Source of the DNA: CADEER01 sp965216585
Lineage (GTDB): Bacteria; Desulfobacterota; Binatia; HRBIN30; CADEER01
NCBI GenBank assembly: GCA_965216585.1
Contig: CBDCGC010000003.1
Location: forward strand, 744,001-808,000
Reading direction: 5' to 3'
Length of the DNA stretch: 64,000 bases
Within the stretch, counting starts at the first letter, position 1. The number at the start of each line of letters is the position of its first letter. A model generated the notes under the pieces. That model had not been told where the DNA came from. It ran no database searches and saw only the letters and a program-made list of their open reading frames with translations. This document shows, piece by piece, positions 1-8,628 of the stretch. The position numbers and the translations under genes are program-made.

Positions 1-1080
1 AGCCGTTACGATCAAGCGCGAGCCGGTGCAACCGACCGGGTGGCCGAGCGCAATGGCACCTCCGTTGACGTCCACCTTTTCGATGTCGGCGTCAAACTCC
101 CTCACCCAGGACAAGACGATCGACGCAAACGCCTCATTGATCTCGTACAGATCGATCTCGTCGAGCTTCAGGCCGTGCTTGTCAATCATCCGCTTCGTCG
201 CATCGACCGGGCCGCTGAGCAGCAGGTCGGGGTCCGAACCAACCAGGGCGCTGTGGCGCAAGCGGGCGCGCGGCTTCAGGCCGAGCTCCTTGGCCTTGTC
301 CTCCGACATCCACAGCACGGCAGCAGCGCCGTCGGAGATCTGCGACGAGTTACCCGCCGTGTGCATCTGTCCTTCTTGAACCGGTGGCAGGGCAGCCAGT
401 CCGTCAAGGGTGCTGGGACGAATCCCCTGGTCGGCATCGACGGTACGGGTTTCACCCGTCGGCGCGCCATCTTCTCCCAGCACCGGCGCCTCGATCGGGA
501 GGATCTCCCTTTTGAAGTACCCCTCCTGGTGAGCGCGCATCGCGTTGTCCTGTGACCGCAGCGCAAAGCCGTCGCAGTCCTCGCGGGTGATTCCGTAGTT
601 CTTGCCGATCCTCTCGGCAGCATCGAATTGATTGAGCGGCATGTCCCAGGGCCATCCCTCGGGCTGGAAGAACCCGGGGCCGTTCTGCACGTTCTGCCCC
701 AGTCCGACGTGACTCATCACCTCGACGCCACTGGCGATGCCGACGTCGATGGCCCCGGACTTGACCAGGGCTGCGACGAGATGGTTGGCCTGTTGACCCG
801 ATCCGCATTGGGCATCGACCGTCGTCCCGGCGACGCCCCAATCGGCGCCGCGCGTCAGCCAGGCGTTGCGCGCCAGGTTGTTCGACTGCTCGCCGGCCTG
901 CGTCACGCACCCGCCGATGATCTGCTCGACCAGTGCCGGCTCGATGCCTGCCTTTTCGACGACGGCCGACTGCAGCTTGCCCAGCAGCGTCGCCGGGTGA
1001 AGGCCACTGAGGAAACCCTTGATCGGCTTGCCGCGGCCGATGGGCGAACGCAACGCTTCTACGATGACTGCTTCGGGCAT
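1..1080 (-). CDS. fadA5: FadA5-type thiolase (3' end outside window)
   Basis: Thiolase that should cleave a 3-ketoacyl-CoA sterol side chain to release acetyl- or propionyl-CoA in the cytoplasm. Reading from the ATG at 1080 the protein starts MPEAVIVEALRSPIGRG and stays open to the window edge (360 codons). The nucleophile Cys92 lies in DAQCGSGQQANH, HTAGNSSQISDGAA is the CoA-binding loop, and His347 is in GAIALGHPVGCTGSR. The family usually has about 390 residues, so roughly 30, including the second catalytic Cys, are missing. Spacing of Cys92 and His347 agrees with mycobacterial FadA5 as I recall it. It is last in the minus-strand operon, 24 nt after the ltp2 stop. A general acetyl-CoA acetyltransferase is the alternative; the neighbours favour sterol degradation. 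Confidence 0.85.
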   Translation of the reverse strand, partial: MPEAVIVEALRSPIGRGKPIKGFLSGLHPATLLGKLQSAVVEKAGIEPALVEQIIGGCVTQAGEQSNNLARNAWLTRGADWGVAGTTVDAQCGSGQQANHLVAALVKSGAIDVGIASGVEVMSHVGLGQNVQNGPGFFQPEGWPWDMPLNQFDAAERIGKNYGITREDCDGFALRSQDNAMRAHQEGYFKREILPIEAPVLGEDGAPTGETRTVDADQGIRPSTLDGLAALPPVQEGQMHTAGNSSQISDGAAAVLWMSEDKAKELGLKPRARLRHSALVGSDPDLLLSGPVDATKRMIDKHGLKLDEIDLYEINEAFASIVLSWVREFDADIEKVDVNGGAIALGHPVGCTGSRLIVTA

Positions 1081-1104
1081 CTTCTTCTCCTTCGATCGCT
1101 AGCC

Positions 1105-2277
1105 TTAGCCTAATTGGCCCAGGACCATGGCACTGGTCGGGACCCCGACCCCAGCTGTCACGAGGACATGATCGTTCTTCGCCGGCTGATTCGTCGAGGT
1201 CCCGCGAATGACGCGCACCCCTTCGTTGACGCCGTTCATTCCATGGATGTACGCCTCACTCAGTTGGCCGCCGTGCGTATTGCTCGGCAAGCGCCCGCCA
1301 ACCTCCAGGTTGCCGTCCTTGATGAAGTCCTTTGCCTCACCGGGGCCACAAAAGCCAAAGGACTCGAGCTGCCACAACACGATCGACGAGAAAGCGTCGT
1401 AGATGACGGCGGCGTCGACGTCGTCTGGACCCATCTCGGCAACCCGCCACATCTGCTCGGCAACGACGTCCATCTCCGGCAGGATCGCGATGTCGGGCCG
1501 GTAGAAGCTGGTCATCTGCTCCTGATCGGCGCCCGAGCCGACACCGATGCCGCGCACCACGGCTGCCGGCTGCGCAGCGTCAGCGGCGCGCTCGCGCGTG
1601 GTGAGCACGCAAGCCGCCGCCCCGTCCGTCTCCTGGCAGCAGTCGTAGAGGCGCAACGGCGCTGCGATCAAGCGCGAGCTCTGATGCTCGTCAAACGACA
1701 ACGGCTTGCCATAGAAAAACGCATCGGGATTGTTTACCGCGTGCTTGCGCGTCGACACCGCCACCTCAGCGAGATCGCGGCTGGTGCAACCGGTCTTGTG
1801 CATGTAGCGCGTGGTGAACATCGCCACCCAACTGGCCGGCGTCATCAGGCCATAGGGCATGTACCAGCTCCAGTGGATGAGATCGGCAGTGACCAGGTCG
1901 CCACTGACGCCGTCGCTGTAACGCTGGCCCGAGCGGCCGTTGAGCGCACGATAGCAGACGACGTTCTCGCAACTCCCCGTCGCCAGGGCCATCGCCGCCT
2001 GGTGGATGACGGCGACCGCGGCGCCACCGCCGTAGGGAATGCGCGAAAAGAGATGCAGATCGCCAATGCCGACGGCGCGGGCAATCTCGATCTCGTCGTT
2101 CATGTCGAGGGAAAAGGTCACCAAACCGTCGACCTCCGACGGCTGCAAGCCGGCGTCGTCGATCGCCGCCGACACCGCCTCGCAGGCGAGCTGTAGCTCC
2201 GAGCGGCCGGAGTTCTTGGAGAACTCGGTCTGCCCGATTCCGATGATCGCCGCTTCGTCTTTCAGAGTCGTCGGCAT
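1105..2277 (-). CDS. ltp2: Ltp2-type thiolase-fold steroid side-chain aldolase
   Basis: 390 residues, thiolase superfamily of the lipid-transfer/SCP-x type without the usual Cys-His-Cys thiolase set. In actinobacteria Ltp2 acts with the DUF35 domain of ChsH2 to retro-aldol cleave the hydroxylated C22 side chain, releasing propionyl-CoA and a 17-keto steroid. Tyr293 (VIYDAFSS) and Tyr343 (SEAYIHG) sit one position from the two tyrosines reported as catalytic in a characterised Ltp2 (Y294/Y344, from memory). The C-terminal motif SNTHGGQLSEAY is typical of the subfamily. The gene starts 3 nt after the chsH1 stop, consistent with translational coupling. Start ATG gives MPTTLKDEAAIIGIGQTEF, the standard N-terminus. 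Confidence 0.88.
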   Translation of the reverse strand: MPTTLKDEAAIIGIGQTEFSKNSGRSELQLACEAVSAAIDDAGLQPSEVDGLVTFSLDMNDEIEIARAVGIGDLHLFSRIPYGGGAAVAVIHQAAMALATGSCENVVCYRALNGRSGQRYSDGVSGDLVTADLIHWSWYMPYGLMTPASWVAMFTTRYMHKTGCTSRDLAEVAVSTRKHAVNNPDAFFYGKPLSFDEHQSSRLIAAPLRLYDCCQETDGAAACVLTTRERAADAAQPAAVVRGIGVGSGADQEQMTSFYRPDIAILPEMDVVAEQMWRVAEMGPDDVDAAVIYDAFSSIVLWQLESFGFCGPGEAKDFIKDGNLEVGGRLPSNTHGGQLSEAYIHGMNGVNEGVRVIRGTSTNQPAKNDHVLVTAGVGVPTSAMVLGQLG

Positions 2278-2280
2278 CTT

Positions 2281-2694
2281 TCAGCTTCCCTTCGGCAGCG
2301 CCACGCACACGTTCGCCGTCACGTGATCGCCCCAAGAGTTGGTGCCCGACACGTCGATGTCGACCGTGCCGGCCGCCTCGTCGATTGCTTTGACCGTCCC
2401 GTTCATCTTCATCACGTCACCGGGGTTGTTCGGCGCCCCCAGCTTCAGTGCAATCTTCTTGATCAGCGCGTCCGCTCCGCCCCAGTCCGTCACATAGCGC
2501 GAGACGAAACCGTTGGTCGTCATCGTGTTCATGATGATGTCGCTCAGCCCTTGCTGCTGCGCGGCGCCCTTGTCGTGGTGCACCGGAGTGAAATCCTGCG
2601 TCGCCAGAGCGCCGGCGACGATCACCGTCGTCGTCACGTCGATCGCCAACTCCGGTAGAGAGTCGCCAACCTTCACGTCCTCGAATCTCTTCAT
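2281..2694 (-). CDS. chsH1: ChsH1-type MaoC hydratase subunit
   Basis: 137-residue single hot-dog protein. The hydratase-2 motif is visible as ATQDFTPVHHD (about residues 32-42), with the Asp and His expected to activate water. In the sterol pathway this subunit pairs with the MaoC-like half of ChsH2 to hydrate the C17 side-chain enoyl-CoA. The start is taken at 2694, where its ATG overlaps the stop of the upstream acyl-CoA dehydrogenase (ATGA); a longer reading frame runs upstream through that gene but its N-terminal part has no family resemblance. Order dehydrogenase-hydratase-aldolase matches the mycobacterial igr operon. Confidence 0.87.
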   Translation of the reverse strand: MKRFEDVKVGDSLPELAIDVTTTVIVAGALATQDFTPVHHDKGAAQQQGLSDIIMNTMTTNGFVSRYVTDWGGADALIKKIALKLGAPNNPGDVMKMNGTVKAIDEAAGTVDIDVSGTNSWGDHVTANVCVALPKGS

Positions 2695-3827
2695 CCTGCC
2701 TGCTCCTGCGGTCCGGTCCGCGCCATGTCGCGACCGATGTCGTTGAGCTGATGCGGCACACCTCCGAGACTGAGCTCGAGCGACTTGGACCAGAGAAAAT
2801 AGCGGTGGATCGGATAGTCGCGATCGACACCGATGCCACCGTGTAGGTGTTGCGCCGAGTTGGCCAGGCGCGATCCGCCATCGGACGCCCAAAACTTCGC
2901 CACCGCCGCCTCGCGCCCGGCCGCACGCTCCTCCGCCAACATCCAGGCGGCGCGCCACATCACCCAGCGCATCGCCTGGACGTCGATGTAACCATCGGCA
3001 GAGCGATGCTGCACGGCCTGGAATGAGCCAATCGGCACGCCGAACTGCACCCGCTCGGTAACGTAGGCGGCGGTGATTTCGAGTGCCCGCGACGACACGC
3101 CGACCTGAATCGCCGCGATCGCCACGAGAGCGCGCTCGTACAACCAGCGCACCTGCTCGGCGCCACCGGGCGCGCCACCCAGTACGTCCTCCTCGCCCAC
3201 CGCAACGCCCGACAAACGCAGGCTCGCGATGTTCTCCCCGTTCGCCAGCCGACTCGGCGTGAGCTCGACGCCCTCAGCGCGCGGATCGACGAGGAAGATG
3301 CCGGCTCCGTCGTCCACCGCCGCCGGCACCAGCAGGCACTGCGAAAGCGCCGCCATGGGAACGAAGACCTTTTCGCCATCGATGCGCCAGCCATCACCGT
3401 CGCGGCGCGCCCTGGTCGCCGGCTGGTCGACTTCGGCGGCACCGCTGTCGGCAAGAGCCGCGCTGAGCAGACACTCACCGCGCACGACTGGTTGCAGCCA
3501 CTTCTCGCGCTGCGCCTGGGTACCGTAGCGAGCCAGCGGCAGCGCGCCGAAGACCAGCGTTGGCAGCACCGGCACCACCGCCACGCTGCGGCCAACCTCT
3601 TCGAGCAGAAGACAGAGCTCGACGAAGCCGAATCCCATGCCACCGTCGGCCTCGGGGACGGCGATGCCGAGCAGGCCCGCCTCGGCCAGCGTCGACCACA
3701 GCGGTCGGTCCAGCCATTCATCGCCCGCCTCGATTCGTTTCAGTCGCTCGTGGTCGACCTCTTTTTCGAGGATGTCGCGCGCCAGCTCGCGGATCGACGT
3801 CTGTTCGTCCGTGAAAGCAAAGTCCAT
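2691..3827 (-). CDS. fadE28: FadE28-like acyl-CoA dehydrogenase subunit
   Basis: 378 residues, acyl-CoA dehydrogenase fold: N-terminal helical domain (MDFAFTDEQTSIRELARDIL), middle beta domain around 115-220, and C-terminal helical domain with ERVQFGVPIGSFQAVQH and QHLHGGIGVDRDYPIHRYF. Sterol-specific enzymes of this type work as heterotetramers of two different subunits (FadE28-FadE29, also ChsE1-ChsE2), making the C17 propanoyl-CoA side chain unsaturated with FAD. The partner subunit is the 393-residue protein at 4827-6008. The gene lies 16 nt downstream of chsH2 and overlaps chsH1 by 4 nt. Which of the two mycobacterial subunits it represents is inferred from length and order. Confidence 0.8.
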   Translation of the reverse strand: MDFAFTDEQTSIRELARDILEKEVDHERLKRIEAGDEWLDRPLWSTLAEAGLLGIAVPEADGGMGFGFVELCLLLEEVGRSVAVVPVLPTLVFGALPLARYGTQAQREKWLQPVVRGECLLSAALADSGAAEVDQPATRARRDGDGWRIDGEKVFVPMAALSQCLLVPAAVDDGAGIFLVDPRAEGVELTPSRLANGENIASLRLSGVAVGEEDVLGGAPGGAEQVRWLYERALVAIAAIQVGVSSRALEITAAYVTERVQFGVPIGSFQAVQHRSADGYIDVQAMRWVMWRAAWMLAEERAAGREAAVAKFWASDGGSRLANSAQHLHGGIGVDRDYPIHRYFLWSKSLELSLGGVPHQLNDIGRDMARTGPQEQAG

Positions 3828-3843
3828 GAAGAATCGATCCCTC

Positions 3844-4812
3844 TCAGGCCGGCCGGAAGAGCGGCAACGACATCTCGTCGTCGACCTTTTCGATAGAGAC
3901 CGCCAGAGGCATGCCGATCTCGATTTCCTCGGGCGTGCAACCGACGACGTTGGAGACGATACGCGTCCCTTCTTCGAGATCGACGAGGGCGCAGATCACG
4001 GGATAGTCGAAGCCCGGAAACTTTGGATGGTGTAGCACGGTGTGGGAGTGCAACGTCCCCTTGCCGCTGGCGAGGACGCTGTCCCACTCGACCGACCGGC
4101 ACTCTCCGCACATCGGCCGCGGTGGGTGGCGCAGGGTCTGGCACTTCTTGCAGCGTTGGATGCGCAGCTCGCCAGCGTTCACCGCCTCCCACCACCAGGC
4201 GTTGTCGTGCCCCATCGGCGGGCGGATGCGCTGCGGCTTGGCGGCGGCCGCCGCGGCGCCGTCCTCACTCGCCGCTTGCGGTTGCTGGGCCGGCTTGTAC
4301 TTGAGAACACGAAACGACATCGTGCCGACGCGTTGCTCGTTCTGATCGAAGAACGTGTACCTGGTCGTGATGAAGTAGCCGATGCCGAGCGGTGTCGCTT
4401 TTTGCTCAGAGATCGAATCGAAGACGATGCGCGCCGTCAGATGATCCCCGACACGCAAATAGCGGTCGTACTCCTGCTCCTGGTTCGTCGCCACCACACC
4501 GGTGTAGCCGTGATCGGAGAGCAGCCGATGCAACTCGACCTGGAGGTCCTGCGCCTCCCCTTCACTCTGCACCCAGGCCGCACCCATGCCGGGCATCGTC
4601 CAGGCGTCCATCATCGTCGGCGGTGCGACCAGGCCGCCGTGTATCGATTGCGCCGCCGCGCCGGCATCCAGGTATGCTGGATTGGTGTCGCCGACCGCCG
4701 CGCAGAAGTGGCGGACCATGGCTTGATTGACGGCGTCGCCGGCCACCCAGGGGGCGCCGATCTCCTTGCCGACGTAGCCCTGCAGCTTTGCTTCCAACGC
4801 TTCTCGGTCCAT
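3844..4812 (-). CDS. chsH2: ChsH2-type MaoC-like/DUF35 fusion protein
   Basis: 322-residue two-domain protein. Residues 1-170 form a MaoC-like hot-dog domain that lacks a clear Asp/His hydratase motif. After an Ala/Gln-rich linker (about 172-195) comes a DUF35 domain with a rubredoxin-like zinc ribbon (CKKCQTLRHPPRPMCGEC) and an OB fold. In actinobacteria the first half pairs with ChsH1 as the hydratase, and the DUF35 half binds Ltp2 and is needed for aldol cleavage, so this one polypeptide links hydration to C-C cleavage. Length and domain order match the mycobacterial protein. It lies between the two acyl-CoA dehydrogenase genes with 14-16 nt gaps. Confidence 0.87.
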   Translation of the reverse strand: MDREALEAKLQGYVGKEIGAPWVAGDAVNQAMVRHFCAAVGDTNPAYLDAGAAAQSIHGGLVAPPTMMDAWTMPGMGAAWVQSEGEAQDLQVELHRLLSDHGYTGVVATNQEQEYDRYLRVGDHLTARIVFDSISEQKATPLGIGYFITTRYTFFDQNEQRVGTMSFRVLKYKPAQQPQAASEDGAAAAAAKPQRIRPPMGHDNAWWWEAVNAGELRIQRCKKCQTLRHPPRPMCGECRSVEWDSVLASGKGTLHSHTVLHHPKFPGFDYPVICALVDLEEGTRIVSNVVGCTPEEIEIGMPLAVSIEKVDDEMSLPLFRPA

Positions 4813-4826
4813 AGGTGCTCCTGCCC

Positions 4827-6008
4827 TCAGCGACGGGCGCGCGGCATCAGCAATCCCGCCATGGCGATGATGTCGCGCTGCACTTCGTTGACGCCACCGC
4901 CAAACGTATACGTCGCCGCCGTGCGCGCCGCTTTTTCCAACACGCCGCCGAAAACGGCGCCCTCTTCTCCTTCACGGATGACGCCGGCGGTGCCGACGAT
5001 CTCCATCAACAACTGATAGCACTCGACGAAGAGCTCGGTCCCCATCACCTTGATCGCCGACGCTTCGGCCATGTCGGGCACACCGGCGCTGATCGACCAC
5101 GCCGAGTGCCAGTTCATCACTTTCAACGCCTCCATCTTGGCATAGACGCGAGCTAGATTGGCCTGCACCCACGCCTCGTCGATCATACGACCGCCGGCCG
5201 GCGTCTCGGTGCGCATCGCCCATCCCCACACCTCGTCGAGCAGGCGATCGGCAAGCCCGGGACACGCCAGGGTGATGCGTTCGTGGTTGAGTTGGTTGGT
5301 GATGAGCTGCCAGCCCTGGTTCTCTTCGCCGACCCGGTTGGCGACCGGCACGCGCACGCTTTCGAAGTACGTCGCATTGGTGCGCTCGCCACCCAGCGTG
5401 TAGATCGGCGTCACCGAGAAGCCGGGCGCATCGGTGGGCACGAGGAAGATCGACAGCCCTTTGTGCTTCTTGGCATCGGGATCCGTGCGCGCGGCGAGCC
5501 AGATATAGTCGGCGTCGTGCGCGTGCGTCGTATAGATTTTTTGACCGTCGATGACGTACTCGTCGCCGTCGCGCACCGCCTTGGTCTGCAGAGAGGCCAG
5601 GTCGGTGCCGGCACTCGCCTCGGTGTAGCCGACACCGAAGAAGAGCTCACCGCGCAGGATCGGCGGCAGGAACTTCTTTTTCTGCTCGTCGCTGCCAAAG
5701 GTCATCAGTGCCGGGCCGATCGTGTTGACCGGAATGATGTGCAGCGGCGCTCGCGCGCGGTAGACCTCGTCCCAGAAGATCAGTTGCTCGAGAGCGGTGC
5801 GCCCCTGACCGCCGTATTCCTTGGGCCAACCCACCCCCAGCCATCCGTCCCTGCCCATCATGCCGACGACGCGGCGAAAGACCGGGCCACCGCACTCGTC
5901 CCATTCCTCGTCCAGCGCCGCACGCAGCTCGGGGGTGAACAACTCCACGAAATAGTCGCGGATTTCCTGGCGCAGCGCCTGCTGCTCGGGCGTGAAATCG
6001 AGATACAT
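4827..6008 (-). CDS. fadE29: FadE29-like acyl-CoA dehydrogenase subunit
   Basis: 393 residues. Recognisable elements: MYLDFTPEQQALRQEIRDYF, GVGWPKEYGGQGRT, GYTEASAGTDLASLQTKAV (FAD/substrate loop), YTTHAHDADYIWLAARTDP, and the C-terminal TFGGGVNEVQRDIIAMAG. These match mycobacterial FadE29 very closely as I recall it, stronger than a generic acyl-CoA dehydrogenase match. Expected role: FAD-dependent desaturation of the steroid C17 propanoyl-CoA side chain with the FadE28-like partner. It starts 97 nt after the MFS gene stop; this 97-nt gap is the only sizeable spacer in the cluster and could hold a promoter, though no convincing -35/-10 pair is visible. Confidence 0.87.
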   Translation of the reverse strand: MYLDFTPEQQALRQEIRDYFVELFTPELRAALDEEWDECGGPVFRRVVGMMGRDGWLGVGWPKEYGGQGRTALEQLIFWDEVYRARAPLHIIPVNTIGPALMTFGSDEQKKKFLPPILRGELFFGVGYTEASAGTDLASLQTKAVRDGDEYVIDGQKIYTTHAHDADYIWLAARTDPDAKKHKGLSIFLVPTDAPGFSVTPIYTLGGERTNATYFESVRVPVANRVGEENQGWQLITNQLNHERITLACPGLADRLLDEVWGWAMRTETPAGGRMIDEAWVQANLARVYAKMEALKVMNWHSAWSISAGVPDMAEASAIKVMGTELFVECYQLLMEIVGTAGVIREGEEGAVFGGVLEKAARTAATYTFGGGVNEVQRDIIAMAGLLMPRARR

Positions 6009-6105
6009 GGCGATCGGGTCCGTTGGCTGACTCGGGACCGAGTCGGGAGGGAACCAAACGATCGTTTAATAGGAATCCGGCGGCTCTTTCAAGAACGGTC
6101 CCGAG

Positions 6106-7395
6106 CTACGCTTTCTCGGCGCGATCCAGATCGCCGAGCAGTGCGCGGCTGGCGGCGTAGAACAGCCCGGCGGCGAGAAGGCCTCCGAGGGTCACCACGA
6201 GCAGCGAATAGCGGATCGCCTGGCTCCCGTAGGACGGTGCGAGAACGTCGTTCAGATAGCCGACCAGCGTCGGCCCCATTCCGAGTCCGACCAGGTTGAG
6301 AACGAAAAGCAGCACCGCCGAGGCGGTCGCCCGCATCTGTGGCGGCGCCAGGCCCTGGCACATCGACAGCATAGGCCCGACATACATCGCACCGAGCATG
6401 TAGAACGGTATGAAGGACAGCAGCGCCAACTGGCGCGAGCCGGCGGCGAGGAAGCCGGCGCCGAAAGGCACGCCGAGCAGGCAGACGAGGGCACAGAGGT
6501 AGACGTACCAGCGGTGGTCCTTCTCACCTTGCCGATCCGCGATGACGCCACCGAGGTAGGCGCCGGCACCGCCGCCGATGCCGATGATCAGACCCAGCCA
6601 AATGCCGATCTCGACGCTGCCCATGCCGTGCACGCGGCGCAAAAAGGTCGGCCCCCACGCCAGGACACCGTAGCCCGAGAGAGACTGCACCGCACCGGCG
6701 AGGGTGATGAGCACGAACGACCGCTGATCGCGCAAAAAGCGGAGGACGTCGGCAATCGAGACTGGCGCCAGGCTACGCGGGTTTGTTTCGGAAAACCCCC
6801 GCGGCAACTCGCGAATCGTGAAGCGCACCAAGAGCACCAAGGGAATGCCCGGCAGCCCGACGATGAGAAACGCTTTGCGCCAGGAAAAGTGCTCGACGAT
6901 GTAGCCACCGGCCAGGTAGGCGATCATCGCACCGACGTAGACACCGGTTGCATAGATCGACAGCGCCGTGGCGCGCCGCTCGGGCGGAAAATAGTCGGAA
7001 ATCAGCGAGTGCGCCGGCGGGCTGCCGGCCGCTTCGCCGATGCCGACGCCAACCCGGGCGAGAGCGAGGTGGGCAAAGGTGCGCGCCAAACCCGAGGCCG
7101 CCGTCATGGCGCTCCACACTCCGAGGCCGAGGGCGATGATCGAGCGCCGCGATCCGCGATCGGCCCAGCGAGCGATGGGGATTCCGGCAAAGGTGTAGAA
7201 GAGCGCAAACGCAAAGCCGGACAACACGCCCATCGCAGTGTCCGTTGCGCCGAGATCGGCTTTGATCGCCTCGAGTAGAATCGCGAGAATCTGCCGGTCG
7301 ATGAAGTTGAAGACGTAAACGACGAAGAGCAGGCCGAGAACGTAGTTGGCGTATCGGTCGCTCACCTCTCCGCCGGAATCGCGCGATTCAGCCAT
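6106..7395 (-). CDS. MFS transporter (spinster-like)
   Basis: About 429 residues with 12 predicted hydrophobic segments: YVLGLLFVVYVFNFIDRQIL begins TM1, the TM2-3 loop has RWADRGSRRS, and repeated Gly-rich segments follow. FIDRQILAILLEAIK resembles the spinster-like MFS branch common next to lipid and aromatic catabolism genes. The frame is open far upstream into the divergent hydratase gene, but that part is low-complexity antisense sequence; ATG at 7395 (or 7407) gives a normal N-terminus. Being first in the minus-strand cluster, it may import a steroid acid or export a product. The substrate cannot be read from sequence. Confidence 0.82.
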   Translation of the reverse strand: MAESRDSGGEVSDRYANYVLGLLFVVYVFNFIDRQILAILLEAIKADLGATDTAMGVLSGFAFALFYTFAGIPIARWADRGSRRSIIALGLGVWSAMTAASGLARTFAHLALARVGVGIGEAAGSPPAHSLISDYFPPERRATALSIYATGVYVGAMIAYLAGGYIVEHFSWRKAFLIVGLPGIPLVLLVRFTIRELPRGFSETNPRSLAPVSIADVLRFLRDQRSFVLITLAGAVQSLSGYGVLAWGPTFLRRVHGMGSVEIGIWLGLIIGIGGGAGAYLGGVIADRQGEKDHRWYVYLCALVCLLGVPFGAGFLAAGSRQLALLSFIPFYMLGAMYVGPMLSMCQGLAPPQMRATASAVLLFVLNLVGLGMGPTLVGYLNDVLAPSYGSQAIRYSLLVVTLGGLLAAGLFYAASRALLGDLDRAEKA

Positions 7396-7497
7396 GCGCG
7401 ACTGCATCGCAGTCGGCAAGGTGTTTTTCAATCGGCGACGCGGTTGACACTTCCGCGGCCTGCCACCACTCTCTCCATCACTCTCCCGGAGGAAGCC

Positions 7498-8280
7498 ATG
7501 GCCTACGACAACCTCGACCTCGCTATCGAAGACAACGTCGCGCGCATCACGCTGAACCGGCCCAAGGCCGCCAATGCGATCAACGTCCCGCTGGCCCGCG
7601 ACCTCGCATACGCAGCCATGGAATGCGACGAGAACTCCGAAGTCCGCGCCATCGTCGTCACCGCCGAGGGGAAGTTCTTCTGCTCCGGCGGCGACCTCGG
7701 AGCGTTCGCCAGCGCCGGCGACAAGGCACCGCTGCTGCTCAAGGAGATCACCACCTATCTGCACGCCGCCGTTTCGCGCCTGGCACGCACCGCCGCTCCA
7801 GTCATCATGTCGGTCAACGGCACCGCAGCCGGTGCCGGATTCTCCCTCGCCTGTGCCGGCGATCTGGCCATCGCCGCCGAATCGTCGAGCTTCACCATGG
7901 CCTACACCCGCGTCGGCCTGACCCCCGACGGATCCTCCACCTACTATCTGCCCAAGCTCATCGGAACGCGGCGCGCCCTCGAGCTCATGCTCACCAACCG
8001 ACCATTGTCCGCCCAGCAAGCACTGGACTGGGGCATCGTCAACAAGGTCGTCGACGACGCCGATCTGGTTTCGGAAACCAGCAAATTGGCGCTCTCTCTC
8101 GCCAACGGACCGACGCAATCGTTCGGTCTCACCAAGGGGTTGATCCACGCCGGCCTCGACCTCGAGGCACAGATGGAGATCGAAACCCGCGCCATCGCCG
8201 ACGCCGCTCGCTCCAACGACGGCAAGGCCGGGATCGCTGCGTTTCTCGCCAAGCAGAAACCGGAGTTCTCCGGTCGTTGA
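7498..8280 (+). CDS. Enoyl-CoA hydratase/isomerase family protein
   Basis: 260-residue crotonase-fold protein. ITLNRPKAANAIN and GKFFCSGGDLGAF (oxyanion hole) are clear, followed by NGTAAGAGFSLACAGDLAIA. The two catalytic glutamates of classical hydratases are absent: the first site is within GAGFSLA and the second region reads RVGLTPDGSSTYYLP, a pattern seen in PaaG-like isomerases where an Asp acts alone. It may therefore isomerise rather than hydrate. The start is set at ATG 7498 because GGAGGA lies just upstream (7488-7493); an earlier in-frame ATG at 7444 has no such site. It is divergent from the MFS gene with a TTGACA hexamer at 7444-7449 but no clear -10. Confidence 0.85.
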   Translation: MAYDNLDLAIEDNVARITLNRPKAANAINVPLARDLAYAAMECDENSEVRAIVVTAEGKFFCSGGDLGAFASAGDKAPLLLKEITTYLHAAVSRLARTAAPVIMSVNGTAAGAGFSLACAGDLAIAAESSSFTMAYTRVGLTPDGSSTYYLPKLIGTRRALELMLTNRPLSAQQALDWGIVNKVVDDADLVSETSKLALSLANGPTQSFGLTKGLIHAGLDLEAQMEIETRAIADAARSNDGKAGIAAFLAKQKPEFSGR

Positions 8281-8301
8281 CGGCGCCCCAACCGGTATCG
8301 C

Positions 8302-8628
8302 TCATGCGCCGCTCTGCCTGCTCTTGCGACAGGCGTGGCACTCGACCGCCTTGGCATCGATGTGGCCCTTCGCTTCTTCGAAGTACCATTTCTGATCGAG
8401 CGCTTTCCAGATCTCGCGCTTACCGCAGCGCCGGCAGAGAAACGGCTGATCGATGTAGTAGTCGGGCCGCTCGCCGTAGGTATTGATGTGATCGAGTTTT
8501 TCCAGATCCGACGCCACGGCGGAGGGATGGGTGCGCTGTTGCTCGGCCGGCAAGCGCGAAATTCGATCCGCTTCGCGCAGCTCCTTGGCGCTCGGATCAC
8601 GGCCGCTGTCTCGCTGCTTCTTTCTCAC
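8302..8628 (-). CDS. Small zinc-ribbon protein
   Basis: 108 residues from a GTG at 8628 that overlaps the upstream phosphotriesterase stop codon (GTGA). Two CxxC knuckles, CRRC and CHAC, are separated by about 35 residues and flank KREIWKALDQKWYFEEAKG, which looks like the zinc-ribbon-only family with a conserved WY..AKG core. The N-terminal third is charged and probably disordered. The role is unknown; coupling to the phosphotriesterase gene suggests a shared transcript, now broken upstream by the IS insertion. Confidence 0.65.
   Translation of the reverse strand: MRKKQRDSGRDPSAKELREADRISRLPAEQQRTHPSAVASDLEKLDHINTYGERPDYYIDQPFLCRRCGKREIWKALDQKWYFEEAKGHIDAKAVECHACRKSRQSGA

Noticed and set aside
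1114..2196. 360-residue plus-strand open frame opposite ltp2
   Set aside because: Antisense shadow in high-GC DNA: Arg/His/Asp-rich, no family features, while the minus-strand frame matches Ltp2 along its whole length.
7396..8148. N-terminal extension of the MFS gene (680-residue frame)
   Set aside because: The added 250 residues are low-complexity and antisense to the well-supported crotonase gene; a normal MFS N-terminus starts at 7395-7407.
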